Assembly (NCBI GenBank): GCA_000421065.1
Contig: ATWD01000002.1
Coordinates: forward strand, 806,001-870,000
Source of the DNA: Acidobacteriaceae bacterium TAA 166
GTDB lineage: Bacteria > Acidobacteriota > Terriglobia > Terriglobales > Acidobacteriaceae
DNA: 64,000 nucleotides
Reading direction: 5' to 3'
The translations under genes were made by a program, and so were the position numbers. Of this stretch, positions 30,114-40,900 are shown piece by piece; the first letter of the stretch is position 1; each line of letters starts with the position of its first letter. The notes beneath the pieces were generated by a model that was not told the origin of the DNA, did not search any database, and was given only the letters and a program-made list of their open reading frames with translations.

Positions 30114-31748
30114 ATGACATGGTCACAAACCTATTTTCTCTTCGGCGGAGGTCTGCTCTTTTCCGCAGCCTTAGCCGCGCTTCCTATCTTTACGCTGCTG
30201 CTTCTGCTGGGGGTGCTTCGTAAGCCGTCATGGCTTGCTAGCCTGTCTGGCCTGGCAGTCACCTTTGTGCTTGCCGTAGGCGGATATCACATGCCGCTTG
30301 TAACGGCCTTGAGCGCTGCACTGCATGGCGCCGCCTTTGGGCTGTTTCCCATCTCGTGGATTGTCTTCTGGGCGATTGCGCTGTTCCGCGTGACGGAGGC
30401 TACAGGCAAGTTCGAGATCATTAAGCACTCAGTGAGCCGACTTACCCCTGACCGCCGTCTGCAGGGACTGCTGATTGCTTTTGCCTTCGGAGCCTTTATC
30501 GAAGGTGCCGCGGGATTTGGCACTCCGGTAGCTATTGCCGCCACCATGCTCACTGGCTTGGGATTTTCGCCGTTCACGGCGTCCGCCCTGTGTCTGCTCG
30601 CAAACACGGCCCCGGTGGCATTTGGATCTATCGGCATACCGGTGGTCACATTAGCTGGGACCACGGGACTTCCGCTGGACAGGTTGAGCGCGGCGGTGGG
30701 AAGCTTCTGCGCGCCGGTATCGCTGTTTTTACCAGCCTATCTTCTCTTTGCAATGTGGGGAGGCAGCGCCTTCCAAGGAATTTTATTCCCCACCATGACT
30801 GCAGGTGTGGTGTTTGCGTCTGTCCAATTTATGGTGTCCCACTATATCGGGCCGCAGCTGACTGATATTCTGGCCTCTCTTTTCGCCATGATCGCCCTGA
30901 TATTTGTGCTCCACGTCTGGCGCCCGACGGCATATTCTTCAGCCGAACATACGCTTGTGTATTCAGAGGATGCCAAGGGAGAGAGGCGCAGCGTAAATGA
31001 GATTATCTTTGCTTGGTTGCCTTACGGCTTGTTGGTGGTTTGCGTGTTGCTGTGGGGATACAAGCCGTTTCAGGCTGTTCTCAACGCCGGAACAACCAGT
31101 TTTCATTGGCCGTTTCTGCACAACGTAGTCCGGCGCATGCCTCCATTGGTCCAGCACGCCTCTCCCTATCCCGCTGTTTTTAATCTCAATTGGTTTTCCG
31201 CATCAGGAACCTCATGCATGACGGCCACGGTGCTCTCTGCGATCCTCCTGCGAATGAGTCCGATGGCGTTCTTCAGGATCCTGGTCTCGGTAACGAAGAC
31301 CCTGCTTCTTCCTACCCTCACGGTTACCTCCGTCCTCGCGATCGCTTTCTTGATGAACTACTGCGGAGCTACGGCGACTCTTGGCTTGGCTTTTGCTGCG
31401 ACCGGAGTCTTGTTTCCCTTCTTCAGCGCTCTGCTAGGATGGCTGGGCGTATTTCTTACTGGGTCGGACACCTCGGCCAACGCCCTCTTTGGCAGCCTGC
31501 AGGTGGTAACGGCGGGTCGGCTGGGGCTTGATCCCATTCTTATGGCCGCTGCGAATTCAGCGGGAGGAGTGATGGGCAAGATGATCAGCCTCCAGACCAT
31601 CGCGGTGGCGGCAGCTGCGACCGGAATGTCTCTCTCCGATCAGGCGAAGCTCTTTCGCTTTACGCTGAAACATAGCATCTTTTTGGCATGCGTCATCGGA
31701 TGCCTGGCGTTGCTTTATGTATACGGGTTTCATCTGCGATGGAGCTGA
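30114..31748 (+). CDS. lctP: LctP-family permease for lactate/glycolate
   Basis: The 544-residue polytopic inner-membrane protein belongs to the lactate permease family (TC 2.A.14), which includes E. coli LldP and the glycolate permease GlcA. Family landmarks visible are [46 protein letters not shown] and the end motif [14 protein letters not shown]. Start ATG 30114 is used; a GTG at 30096 is an in-frame alternative. It is the first gene of a string continuing with malate synthase and glcDEF, so glycolate is the most likely physiological substrate. Lactate remains possible. Confidence 0.9.
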   Translation: MTWSQTYFLFGGGLLFSAALAALPIFTLLLLLGVLRKPSWLASLSGLAVTFVLAVGGYHMPLVTALSAALHGAAFGLFPISWIVFWAIALFRVTEATGKFEIIKHSVSRLTPDRRLQGLLIAFAFGAFIEGAAGFGTPVAIAATMLTGLGFSPFTASALCLLANTAPVAFGSIGIPVVTLAGTTGLPLDRLSAAVGSFCAPVSLFLPAYLLFAMWGGSAFQGILFPTMTAGVVFASVQFMVSHYIGPQLTDILASLFAMIALIFVLHVWRPTAYSSAEHTLVYSEDAKGERRSVNEIIFAWLPYGLLVVCVLLWGYKPFQAVLNAGTTSFHWPFLHNVVRRMPPLVQHASPYPAVFNLNWFSASGTSCMTATVLSAILLRMSPMAFFRILVSVTKTLLLPTLTVTSVLAIAFLMNYCGATATLGLAFAATGVLFPFFSALLGWLGVFLTGSDTSANALFGSLQVVTAGRLGLDPILMAAANSAGGVMGKMISLQTIAVAAAATGMSLSDQAKLFRFTLKHSIFLACVIGCLALLYVYGFHLRWS

Positions 31749-31972
31749 AACGCTCATCGCCCCCTCTGTTCTCGGCAGACCAGGATCAGCCCCAGGTGCT
31801 ATGCTGGACTGCAATTCCCGACAGGGGCGCGAGTCACGCAGGATTTCCTTGGGGGATTGAAATGGCCAAGAGCTGCGATGACGCTGTGGTCTCGAACAGT
31901 GACGCTGTCAAGCAGGCGTTCGAAACAGGTCCCCAACATGCGCACGACCTCACTTTCTTCAGGAGTCAGCAA

Positions 31973-33577
31973 ATGTCGAAGTTGCCGTCCGGCGTTCAGA
32001 TCACCGCACCCATCACCGATGCTTACGCCGAGATCCTTACTCCCACCGCGATTGAGTTTTTAGTTGACCTGCAGCGTACCTTCGGTCCCCGTCGCAAAGA
32101 GCTGCTGTCGGCTCGTGTAGCACGGCAGTCGCGCCTGGATGCGGGAGAAAAGCCGGACTTTCTTCCGGAGACGAAGCACATTCGAGAAGGCGACTGGCGT
32201 TGCGCCCCAATTCCGGCCGACCTCCAGGACCGTCGCGTCGAGATTACCGGACCGGTCGACCGGAAGATGATCATCAACGCGCTTAACTCGGGCGCGTATG
32301 TCTTCATGGCGGACTTTGAAGACTCCTCTACTCCCCTGTGGACGAACCTGCTCGAAGGGCAGATCAATCTGCGCGGCGCGATTCGTCGTGATATCACGTT
32401 TGAAGATTCGAAGACGGGCAAAAGCTACAGGCTGAATGACAAGGTAGCGGTTCTGTTTGTGCGGACTCGCGGTTGGCACATGGTGGAGCAACATATCCTC
32501 GTCGATGGAGAACCGATGTCGGCCTCGATCTTCGACTTCGGTCTGTATTTTTTTCATAATGCGAAGGAATTGCTTGCGCGCGGAAGTGGACCCTATTTTT
32601 ATTTGCCGAAGATGGAGTCTCACCTTGAGGCGCGGCTTTGGAATGAGATCTTTGTACGGGCGCAGGACACGCTGGGCGTGCCACAGGGCAGTATCCGCGC
32701 CACCTGCTTGGTCGAGACGATCCTTGCGACGTTTGAGATGGATGAGTTTCTCTATGAGCTGCGCGATCATTCGGCAGGCCTCAACTGTGGGCGCTGGGAC
32801 TACATCTTCTCCTTCATCAAGAAGTTCGCGGCAGACAAGTCCGTCATTCTTCCAGATCGATCGCAGGTGACGATGACGACGCACTTCATGCGCAGTTATT
32901 CCAAGCTTTGCATCAAGACCTGCCACAACCGCGAGATTCACGCGATGGGCGGCATGTCGGCTTATATTCCGATCAAGTCCGATCCGGTAGCCAATGAAAA
33001 GGCTCTGGAGCAGGTTCGTGCTGACAAAGAACGGGAGGCCACTGACGGACATGATGGAACCTGGGTCGCTCATCCCGGCCTTGTACCGATCGCGCTCGAG
33101 ATCTTTAATCGCGTGATGCCCCAGCCAAACCAGATCGAGAAGAAGCTCACAGACTACACGGCGACAGCCGCCGACCTGCTCGAAATTCCTGCCGGTGAGA
33201 TCACTGAAGCTGGGTTGCGCCAGAACGTCGCGGTCGGCCTTGGCTATGTCGAGGCGTGGCTTCGCGGAATCGGTTGTGTTCCGCTCTTCAACCTGATGGA
33301 AGACGCAGCGACAGCGGAGATCAGTCGTGCGCAGCTCTGGCAGTGGGTACACCACGGCGCCTCGCTCAAAGATGGACGCAAAGTCACCGTCGAGCTTTGC
33401 GATCAGTTCATCGATGAGGAGCTGAGAAGAGTCAAGGGTTCCGTGGATGCAGAGCGCTACACGGCCTATGAAAAGGCCGCCGTATTGATGCGGAGCCTTA
33501 TCCGCAGCGAAAGCTTCACAGACTTTCTCACGCTGCCGGCGTATGAGCAGGTGCTTCAGGAAGAGGTCTTCGCCTGA
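31973..33577 (+). CDS. aceB: Malate synthase A
   Basis: Condenses glyoxylate with acetyl-CoA to malate. ATG 31973 (AGGAGT six bases upstream) gives 534 residues, the usual form-A length. The longer frame from 31688 overlaps the permease gene and adds a sequence with no family match. Signature segments are [32 protein letters not shown], and [17 protein letters not shown]. It sits inside a glycolate oxidation gene string and has no isocitrate lyase beside it, so its glyoxylate probably comes from GlcDEF. In E. coli the equivalent place is taken by the unrelated-length form G (GlcB). The 224 bp upstream (31749-31972) holds no gene I can support. Confidence 0.95.
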   Translation: MSKLPSGVQITAPITDAYAEILTPTAIEFLVDLQRTFGPRRKELLSARVARQSRLDAGEKPDFLPETKHIREGDWRCAPIPADLQDRRVEITGPVDRKMIINALNSGAYVFMADFEDSSTPLWTNLLEGQINLRGAIRRDITFEDSKTGKSYRLNDKVAVLFVRTRGWHMVEQHILVDGEPMSASIFDFGLYFFHNAKELLARGSGPYFYLPKMESHLEARLWNEIFVRAQDTLGVPQGSIRATCLVETILATFEMDEFLYELRDHSAGLNCGRWDYIFSFIKKFAADKSVILPDRSQVTMTTHFMRSYSKLCIKTCHNREIHAMGGMSAYIPIKSDPVANEKALEQVRADKEREATDGHDGTWVAHPGLVPIALEIFNRVMPQPNQIEKKLTDYTATAADLLEIPAGEITEAGLRQNVAVGLGYVEAWLRGIGCVPLFNLMEDAATAEISRAQLWQWVHHGASLKDGRKVTVELCDQFIDEELRRVKGSVDAERYTAYEKAAVLMRSLIRSESFTDFLTLPAYEQVLQEEVFA

Positions 33578-33698
33578 GGCGAGTGTGCAGGAGCGAGGGC
33601 GGCAGATCTTCTGTCGCCTCACTTAAGCCGTAAACGTTTGTCCTCTGTTTTGAAGCAGGATCAGTGGGCTACCCGCGGTTTTTGGGTCGAGGAATGAA

Positions 33699-35153
33699 AT
33701 GCTGAAGCCTTCCATCGTCACGGAGTTAAGCCAGATCGTTGGAACCAGGGGCATGATTATGGGTCAAAGCCAGCTCCAGACCTACGAGTGCGATGGCCTT
33801 ACAGCATTCCGCGTCCCCCCGCAGGCAGTGCTTCTGCCTGAGACCACAGATCAGGTCCAGCGCATTCTTCGGGTCTGTCACCGGCAGCAGATCCCTTTTG
33901 TCGCGCGTGGCTCCGGGACGGGGCTATCGGGAGGTGCACTGCCTGGCGAGGACTCCATCGTGATCGGCCTCTCACGCATGAATCGCATTCTTAATCTGGA
34001 TCTTCCAAACCAGCAAATTACGGTACAGCCTGGCGTGATCAATGCGAATGTGACCGCTGCAACTGCTCCGCATGGATATTTTTACGCTCCCGATCCCAGC
34101 TCGCAAACCGTATGTTCGATCGGTGGCAACATCGCGGAAAATGCCGGAGGAGCACACTGTCTTAAGTACGGCTTTACTGTGACCCATATTCTGGAGATGA
34201 CGGTTGTGCTGCCCAACGGAGATCTGGTAACACTTGGCAGCCGCACGCCGGACGCGCCCGGATACGATCTGGCAGGTGTGTTTATCGGCAGCGAGGGAAC
34301 GCTGGGCATTGCGACGGAGATGACGATTCGCATTATGCGCAAACCTGAGACCGTGCAGGTGATCCTTGCTGCGTTCGATACGATCCTGGCTGCCGCACAG
34401 TCCGTATCCGATGTCATCGCGGCTGGCCAGCTTCCCGCTGCGATGGAAATTATGGATCGCCTCTCTATTGAGGCGGCAGAACTCTCCGTTCATCCGAACT
34501 ATCCTGCATGCGAGGCTCTGCTGTTGATCGAGCTAGATGGGCCCGAAGCGGAGGTTAACCTGCAGATGGAGGCGGTCACAAAGATCTGCAAGGAGAACGG
34601 CGCCTGGGAGACTCGCCTCGCGGTGGATGAACATGCGCGCTTGCTGGTCTGGAAAGGGCGTAAAGCCGCCTTTGCTGCGGCAGGACGCCTGTCGCCGAAC
34701 TATATCGTCCAGGACGGCGTGATTCCGAGAACCTCGCTTCCCTCTGTTCTTGAGAAGCTTAATGCCATGGCCGCTGCTGAAAATCTGCGCGTGACCAATG
34801 TCTTTCACGCTGGCGACGGCAACCTGCATCCCATCATCCTCTACGATCGGGATCATCCCGGCGAAGAGGAGCGAGCCATTGATCTGTCGCTGCGTATTCT
34901 AGATGTCTGCGTGGAGGCGGGGGGATCTATCACCGGCGAGCACGGCGTAGGTCGGGAGAAGCAGTGCAGTATGAGCTATATGTATGCGGACCCGGACCTT
35001 GAGACCATGCAGAGGGTGAGACGGGCCTTCGACCCTCTCAATATCGCCAATCCTGAGAAGCTTTTCCCCACCCCGCGTTTATGTGGAGAGCGCACACGGG
35101 GCGCTTACGCTCCGCACCCACTCGAGGCGAGCGGGATTGCGGAGGTGTTTTGA
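33699..35153 (+). CDS. glcD: Glycolate oxidase FAD-linked subunit GlcD
   Basis: GlcD is the flavin subunit of the membrane-associated glycolate dehydrogenase. The 484-residue protein has a PCMH-type FAD domain: PFVARGSGTGLSGGALP at about 65-81, then CSIGGNIAENAGGAHCLKYG and GSEGTLGIATEMTIRI. The FAD-oxidase C-terminal domain includes VFHAGDGNLHP and ITGEHGVGREK. The length matches E. coli GlcD (about 499). Its TGA shares one base with the ATG of glcE (TGATG), so the two are coupled. D-lactate dehydrogenases of this family look similar, but the GlcD-GlcE-GlcF set argues for glycolate. Confidence 0.94.
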   Translation: MLKPSIVTELSQIVGTRGMIMGQSQLQTYECDGLTAFRVPPQAVLLPETTDQVQRILRVCHRQQIPFVARGSGTGLSGGALPGEDSIVIGLSRMNRILNLDLPNQQITVQPGVINANVTAATAPHGYFYAPDPSSQTVCSIGGNIAENAGGAHCLKYGFTVTHILEMTVVLPNGDLVTLGSRTPDAPGYDLAGVFIGSEGTLGIATEMTIRIMRKPETVQVILAAFDTILAAAQSVSDVIAAGQLPAAMEIMDRLSIEAAELSVHPNYPACEALLLIELDGPEAEVNLQMEAVTKICKENGAWETRLAVDEHARLLVWKGRKAAFAAAGRLSPNYIVQDGVIPRTSLPSVLEKLNAMAAAENLRVTNVFHAGDGNLHPIILYDRDHPGEEERAIDLSLRILDVCVEAGGSITGEHGVGREKQCSMSYMYADPDLETMQRVRRAFDPLNIANPEKLFPTPRLCGERTRGAYAPHPLEASGIAEVF

Positions 35154-36370
35154 TGGTCTCTTCCGCAGTCCTATCGCAATACGAGATTGCAGAGCATCTG
35201 GTCTCGATTGCAGGTGCGAACCATGTTCGTACCGAGGCCGACGGAACAGTATCTTCTGTTCCTGCCTCTACAGAGGAGGTGTCTGGAATCCTGGCCTTCT
35301 GCAATGAGAATGGCCTGTCCGTTCGGCCTCATGGAGGAGGAACCAAGCAGAGATGGGGAAATCGAACGACGGCGAATGTTAACGTCTCTCTCGAACGGCT
35401 CAACAGAGTTGTGGAGCATCCGTGGCAGGATCTGACCTGTACGGTGGAGGCGGGATGCAACTGGGCGGCTCTGCAGGACAGACTGGGAGCCCATGGCCAG
35501 TTCGTCGCGCTCGACCCCCTTTTTGCCGGTCGCGCCACCGTGGGCGGCATTCTCGCGACCAACGATTCCGGCGCTCTGCGTCATCGCTACGGGAGTCTGC
35601 GCGATCTAGCGATCGGCATGACATGTGTTCTCGCCGACGGAACCATCGCCCGCACCGGAGGCAAGGTCGTCAAGAACGTTGCCGGCTACGATCTTTGCAA
35701 GCTGTTTACCGGGAGCATGGGCACACTTGCGGTCATCACGCAGGCCAACTTCCGGCTTCATTCCCTTCCCCAGCACGAGCGTCACTTTACCGTAAGCGCT
35801 CCCGAGGCCAAGCGGCTCTCCGCGCTGCTGGCAAAGATACGCGGGAGTCATCTACTCGTCTCATCCCTGCAGCTGCGAGGATCGCGGGAAGGATTTCATC
35901 TGGACGTCCTGCTCACCGCGCATCCGCTAGCGCAACAAGATTCGATTCTGAACAGTATGGTTCGCGAGGATGGCCTGACGCTTCTCGAAGGGTCCCGCGA
36001 GATGTGGCAGGCCCGCGAGGCACTCTTCCTCCCGGGAAGGACGATCCTTCGCCTCGGTACGCTTCCCGCGCAGGTCTGCGATTATGCGGATCGCCTGCAG
36101 ATGGCATCTCCAAGGGTCTCCATCTCCTCCGTCTCGCAATCTCTCGGGCTACACACAATAGCGATTCAAGCCGAGCCGCGGGAGACGATCGATGTGCTGA
36201 AGCAGCTTCGAGAGCATGCCGCTCTGTCTCGGTCCACCGTTGCGATTCTTGAGCCAGGTACTTTGTCCGCCAACGCTTTTGTCATGCCTGAGGCGCAGCT
36301 CCCCCTGATGAGAGAGATCAAGCGACAGTTCGATCCCCATAACATCTTGAACCCCGGAAAGATGTTTTAG
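35153..36370 (+). CDS. glcE: Glycolate oxidase FAD-binding subunit GlcE
   Basis: ATG 35153 overlaps the glcD stop and gives 405 residues; an upstream frame from 35081 would lie within glcD. GlcE is the smaller PCMH-fold subunit. It shows SVRPHGGGTKQRWG, TVGGILATNDSGALRHRYG and AGYDLCKLFTGSMGTLAVIT, and ends HNILNPGKMF. These match the GlcE family, which has a shorter C-terminal domain than GlcD. It forms a complex with GlcD and the iron-sulfur subunit GlcF that follows 16 bases later. Start choice is supported by translational coupling. Confidence 0.93.
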   Translation: MVSSAVLSQYEIAEHLVSIAGANHVRTEADGTVSSVPASTEEVSGILAFCNENGLSVRPHGGGTKQRWGNRTTANVNVSLERLNRVVEHPWQDLTCTVEAGCNWAALQDRLGAHGQFVALDPLFAGRATVGGILATNDSGALRHRYGSLRDLAIGMTCVLADGTIARTGGKVVKNVAGYDLCKLFTGSMGTLAVITQANFRLHSLPQHERHFTVSAPEAKRLSALLAKIRGSHLLVSSLQLRGSREGFHLDVLLTAHPLAQQDSILNSMVREDGLTLLEGSREMWQAREALFLPGRTILRLGTLPAQVCDYADRLQMASPRVSISSVSQSLGLHTIAIQAEPRETIDVLKQLREHAALSRSTVAILEPGTLSANAFVMPEAQLPLMREIKRQFDPHNILNPGKMF

Positions 36371-36386
36371 TGCGGCCAGGAAGATC

Positions 36387-37763
36387 ATGAGCGATTCAAT
36401 TCCAGTCACCGAACGAAGCCCTTCTACAAAGATCAGCAGCTTCGATACTCACAATCCTCCGTCCAGGGAGCTGCTCTCGGATTGCGTTCATTGTGGATTC
36501 TGTCTTCCAGCCTGCCCGACCTATGTTCTCTGGGGAGAGGAGATGGACTCGCCGCGGGGCCGCATCTACATGATCGCCAAGGCAGCCCAGGGCGAGGCTG
36601 CGCTCGATCCTTCGTTCCGGCAGCATATGGATGCATGCCTGGGCTGCATGGCCTGCATGACCGCCTGCCCTTCGGGTGTGCAGTACAACAAGCTGATCGA
36701 GGATACGCGTCCGCAGATCGAGCGCCACATTCCGCGTTCGATCGGCGACTCACTGTTTCGCAAGTTGCTGTTTTTTCTTTTTCCTCATGCTGCGCGGTTG
36801 CGTATCCTCGCAGTTCCGATGCTGCTTTATCAACGCTCAGGTCTGCAACGGCTGATTCGGAGGAACGGTCTGCTGAAGCTTTTACCAAAACGTTTTGCCG
36901 CGATGGAAGCCTTGCTCCCCAGGGTTCCCAACAGTCTCTTTCATCGCTTGCCCTCAAGGATCGCTCCCACGGCATCTTCCGCGACCGTGCCGCAAGCGAC
37001 GCGCGTGGGAATGCTTACTGGATGCGTACAGCAGGTCTTCTTCCAGCATGTTAATGAGGCAACAGCGCGTGTACTTGCGGCCGAAGGCTACGACGTAGTG
37101 ATCCCGCAGGATCAGGCCTGCTGCGGAGCTCTGATGGTTCATTCCGGAGTGGAGGAGCAGTCGCTCGAGTTGGCCCGCAGAATGATTGCGAAATTTGAAG
37201 CGGCGGAGGTCGACTATATCGTCATCAATGCGGCCGGATGCGGATCGACCATGAAGGAATATGGACACCTGCTCCGCAACGATCCAGAGTGGGCTGAGCG
37301 CGCTGCGGACTTTGCTGCAAAATGCCGCGACATCTCCGAGATTCTTCTTTTGAAGCCGGCACGTCAGCGTCTTAATCCTCTGCCGCTCCGTGTCGCTTAC
37401 CAGGACGCATGCCACCTGAAACATGCGCAGGGTATTCACGAACAGCCGCGCCATCTGCTTCATGGCATTCCTGGCCTTGACGTTGCCGAGATCGCAGAGG
37501 CGAACCTGTGCTGCGGCTCGGCAGGTGTCTATAACCTTCTCCATCCCGAGCCGGCAGAGCAGCTTGGCAACCGCAAGGTAGAAAATCTGCTCGCCGTTCA
37601 GGTGCAGGCGATTGTGAGCGCGAATCCAGGGTGCTTGCTGCAGCTACAGGCGGGCCTGCGACGAAAGGGGCTGAACGCGATCCCAGCATTCCATATGGTG
37701 GAGCTGATGGACGCAAGTATTCGAGGACTCAAGCCCGAGGAACTGCTTCATCGTAGAAGCTGA
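36387..37763 (+). CDS. glcF: Glycolate oxidase iron-sulfur subunit GlcF
   Basis: The 458-residue protein passes electrons from GlcD to the quinone pool. Two 4Fe-4S sites are visible near the N-terminus: CVHCGFCLPACP and CLGCMACMTACP. Two CCG domains follow, with the motifs QACCGALMVHSG and NLCCGSAGVYN. The start ATG at 36387 is preceded by AGGAAG. The order glcD-glcE-glcF is the conserved one. It is the last gene of the operon, and the next gene converges on it from the right. Confidence 0.94.
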   Translation: MSDSIPVTERSPSTKISSFDTHNPPSRELLSDCVHCGFCLPACPTYVLWGEEMDSPRGRIYMIAKAAQGEAALDPSFRQHMDACLGCMACMTACPSGVQYNKLIEDTRPQIERHIPRSIGDSLFRKLLFFLFPHAARLRILAVPMLLYQRSGLQRLIRRNGLLKLLPKRFAAMEALLPRVPNSLFHRLPSRIAPTASSATVPQATRVGMLTGCVQQVFFQHVNEATARVLAAEGYDVVIPQDQACCGALMVHSGVEEQSLELARRMIAKFEAAEVDYIVINAAGCGSTMKEYGHLLRNDPEWAERAADFAAKCRDISEILLLKPARQRLNPLPLRVAYQDACHLKHAQGIHEQPRHLLHGIPGLDVAEIAEANLCCGSAGVYNLLHPEPAEQLGNRKVENLLAVQVQAIVSANPGCLLQLQAGLRRKGLNAIPAFHMVELMDASIRGLKPEELLHRRS

Positions 37764-37867
37764 TCTGTGCGTATAGCCAGAGGCATAAAGGCTGTTATCT
37801 CGATGTACTTAGAATTTGAAAGGCTCGGGCCTTACGTAAAGCTCCCGGAACAAGAAACATATCCTCG

Positions 37868-37908
37868 CCGCCTCTGCGGAGGCGGGAGCCGCTGCCATCA
37901 TTGCGGCT
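37868..37908. other. Two adjacent stem-loops between convergent genes
   Basis: CCGCCTC-TGCG-GAGGCGG (37868-37885) and AGCCGC-N10-GCGGCT (37887-37908) stand in the 203-bp gap between glcF and the TonB receptor gene. Neither has a T tract. They could terminate both messages weakly or be a REP-like element. Confidence 0.4.
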
Positions 37909-37966
37909 GCCATCGTTCCTCCTGGAGAGGACCGGCGTCCCTTAATATTTCTGACATCCGAATCTC

Positions 37967-40900
37967 CTACCAGTAAATTTTTGCAGCAAACTGTAGCTGT
38001 CTTGAGTTGTCTCGCGTGCTTGTAATCGCAGCGAAGGTTGCAGGGGAAGTGAAGTTGAGACTTCCGGGCGCGGAGAAGTTCGGCGTGTTGGTCAGATTGA
38101 AAGCCTCTGCGCGAAGCTCCAGCTTCGTTCGCTCCACAAGAGTGACTCTACGGAAGAGCGAGAGATCAAGTCTTCGATATGCAGGACCGCTGACCTGGGT
38201 GGGGGATGCGCCGAGTAAAGCAAACCCTGTCGCGGAGGACGAAGGGTTGGCGAAGGCGGCGGCATTGAGGAAGTGAGCTACACGATTGGACTCGGTATAC
38301 AGGTTCTGCCCCGGGACTTTTAGTGCATTGCAGCCGAGTCCGGCCGTGGTGGTGGTGCTGCAGGCGACGGTGAACGGCTGGCCATCCTGCACGGTTGCGA
38401 TCCATTGCGTGGACCATCCTCCTGCGAGAACAGAAGCGACGCCGTGGGTCAGAAGCGCATGATCTCGTCCAAAGGGAAGCTCATAGACGCCGCTGGCGTG
38501 GAAGATGTTCCGAACATCGGTGTCGCAGAGGCCGTAGTCGATGCCGATTCCCGCTCCAGGAACATAGGGCGCACGGAAGGCGCCGATGTTGTTATCGAGC
38601 TGATCGCGTGCATTGCCGAGGCACTTGGAACGAGTGTAGTTGACATCGATGGTGAGGTCATGTCCCCAACGGCGCGTGACATCAAGCTGCAGACCGTTGT
38701 AGTTCGTCATCGACGAGGGGCTAAGGAAGGCGCCGCCGCGAGCGAAGTCAGGAAAGAAGCTGTTGGTCTGCGCATTCGCGGTCGCAGGAAGAATCGTGTT
38801 GAGAGTGTTGCTGTTGATGGGAGTCTGCAGATGCCGCGAAACGGAGCCTGCATAGGCGACCTTCACAACCGTTGTTGGAGTGAGCTGGTACTGAGCCTGC
38901 AGGTTGTAGGCCTCGCTGTAAGCGCTCTGCCAGTGATACTGACGACCCAGCAGGCTAATGTTTGTCAGATTCGCATTGGCCGCGTTGAGAGGAACGTTGA
39001 TGAGGCCGTTGCCAATAGAACCTACGGAGTTATCGGGGGTCAGCGGTGTAACGGAGTTCGCGGAGGTATAGCTGGTTGCGATGTTGAATGGAAAGTTAGC
39101 GGGAGGGCTGGCGCTCAGACCGTAGTTCTCATAACCACCGTAGAATAGTCCAAAACCCGCATGGATCACAGCCTTTGCATTGGCCTGATAAGCGAGACCA
39201 AAGCGCGGTGCAAAGTTTTCGGTCTGCGCTGTTCCAAGGCGATCGTTGTTGGTAGAGACGAAGGAGATGTTGTCCTTGGCAAGAAGAGCGATGAAGGCCT
39301 GAGGAACGTTTGCCGCCTGCGATTGCGGGATAAGAAACTGCGCGCCAACTCTGGGATTGCCATTCGGCCCGGGAATGAAGTTCGCCTGGCGGCCATCGCG
39401 CTCAGCGGGGACGCCATAGTACTCCCATCGCAAGCCGAGATTGAGGGTCAACTTGGGACTCAGGCGCCAGTCGTCCTGCAAATATGTTCCCAAATACCAG
39501 CGATGCAGATTGCTGATCAAAGGAAAGTTCGATGCGCTGACGCTGTTGGCTCCGCCGACGTTGTTGACGCCGTCTGAGACCGTAGAGGCAATCGGATTAA
39601 GCAGAAACTGCGCGCGGTCCGTTGAGCCGTCTGTCTGATTGACAACGGAGGTATAGATTCCGCTGAAGCCGAAGGAGCCGCGAGAGGAAGATGGGGTTGA
39701 AGTGGGATAGGAGATGTTCTGATAAAGCACTCCTGTGCGTAGAACATGACGGTTGCGAGAGATGGTGACATTGTCAGAGAACTGAATAATATTGCTGGCT
39801 TTATTGCTGGGCAGAGATCCTGACTGGCCAAGGTTGGCAAGATTGCCGAATGAGAGCGAAGGCAAACCTCCATTCCCGTCGAACTGAGGAATGCCTCCGA
39901 TGCCATACTGATCGGGAATGCCGAGTTGGCTGGCGAAGAGTTGACGGCGAATGTCGGCTACACGGCTATAACCGAAGCGCACTTCGTTGACCACGCTCGA
40001 GGAGAAGATGTGAGTCTCGCTGAGAGCGACGTTCTGCGCCTGCGTGGAGCCGTTGCCGGGACGGCTGGACTGGCCGTCGGCAATTCCGGAAAAAGGTCCG
40101 GGGTTCAGCTGGTCTGTATTCAGATAGCTGTAGCGAGCGAAGGCCGAGTCTCGATCGCTGAAGTGCTGATCGATGCGGATGTCGAAGCCGTCGCTGTTGT
40201 TTGTCGAGGAAGGAAAGGAGCTGAAGTTGTTCGTGATCCCTGAGCCCGTTGGAGAAGGAAAAAGATTGAGTAATGCGATGGCCGAAGAATTCAGGCGCGT
40301 GGAAGGGAGCTGGTTGAGCAGCACCCTTTGAGCGGCGCCGGTGAAGTCTCTCTGCCCTGTAAGCGACCCTGCATAGAAGGGATCGCGCACACTTCCACTC
40401 GTCGATGCGGGCAGACCGGTGCTGGGATCGACGACCCCTGAGGTTACAGCGCGAGTGGTGGCAGGATCGAAGACCGTACCGACAGGAAACACGCGGCCCA
40501 GAGCATCTGTGCGCGTGCCGCTCTGCAATGCAATCAGGTCGGCAAAGTTGGTGTATTCCGAAGAGCGTTCGGCACCGGTGGGTACAGTCACGACCTTGCT
40601 GCTTCCCTGAGCAATGCGCGTCCCTTGGTAGTCGAAGAAGAAAAAGGTCTTGCCGCGGCCGTTATAGATCTTCGGAATAATGACGGGACCATTGATATCG
40701 AAGCCAAACTGATTCTGCCGATAGGCAGGCTTGCTCGGTGCTGTGGCGAAGTAATTGCGTGCGTCGAGGACTTGGTTACGGATGAACCCCCAGGCGACGC
40801 CGTGGAAGGCGTCTCCCCCGGATTTTGTGGAAACATTGAGCACGGCCCCGGCAGAATGACCAAACTCGGCGGAGTAGCTATTGGTTTGTACCGTGAACTC

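Noticed and set aside
31688-31972. N-terminal extension of malate synthase
   Set aside because: It overlaps the permease stop and has no family similarity; AGGAGT and the normal protein length support ATG 31973.
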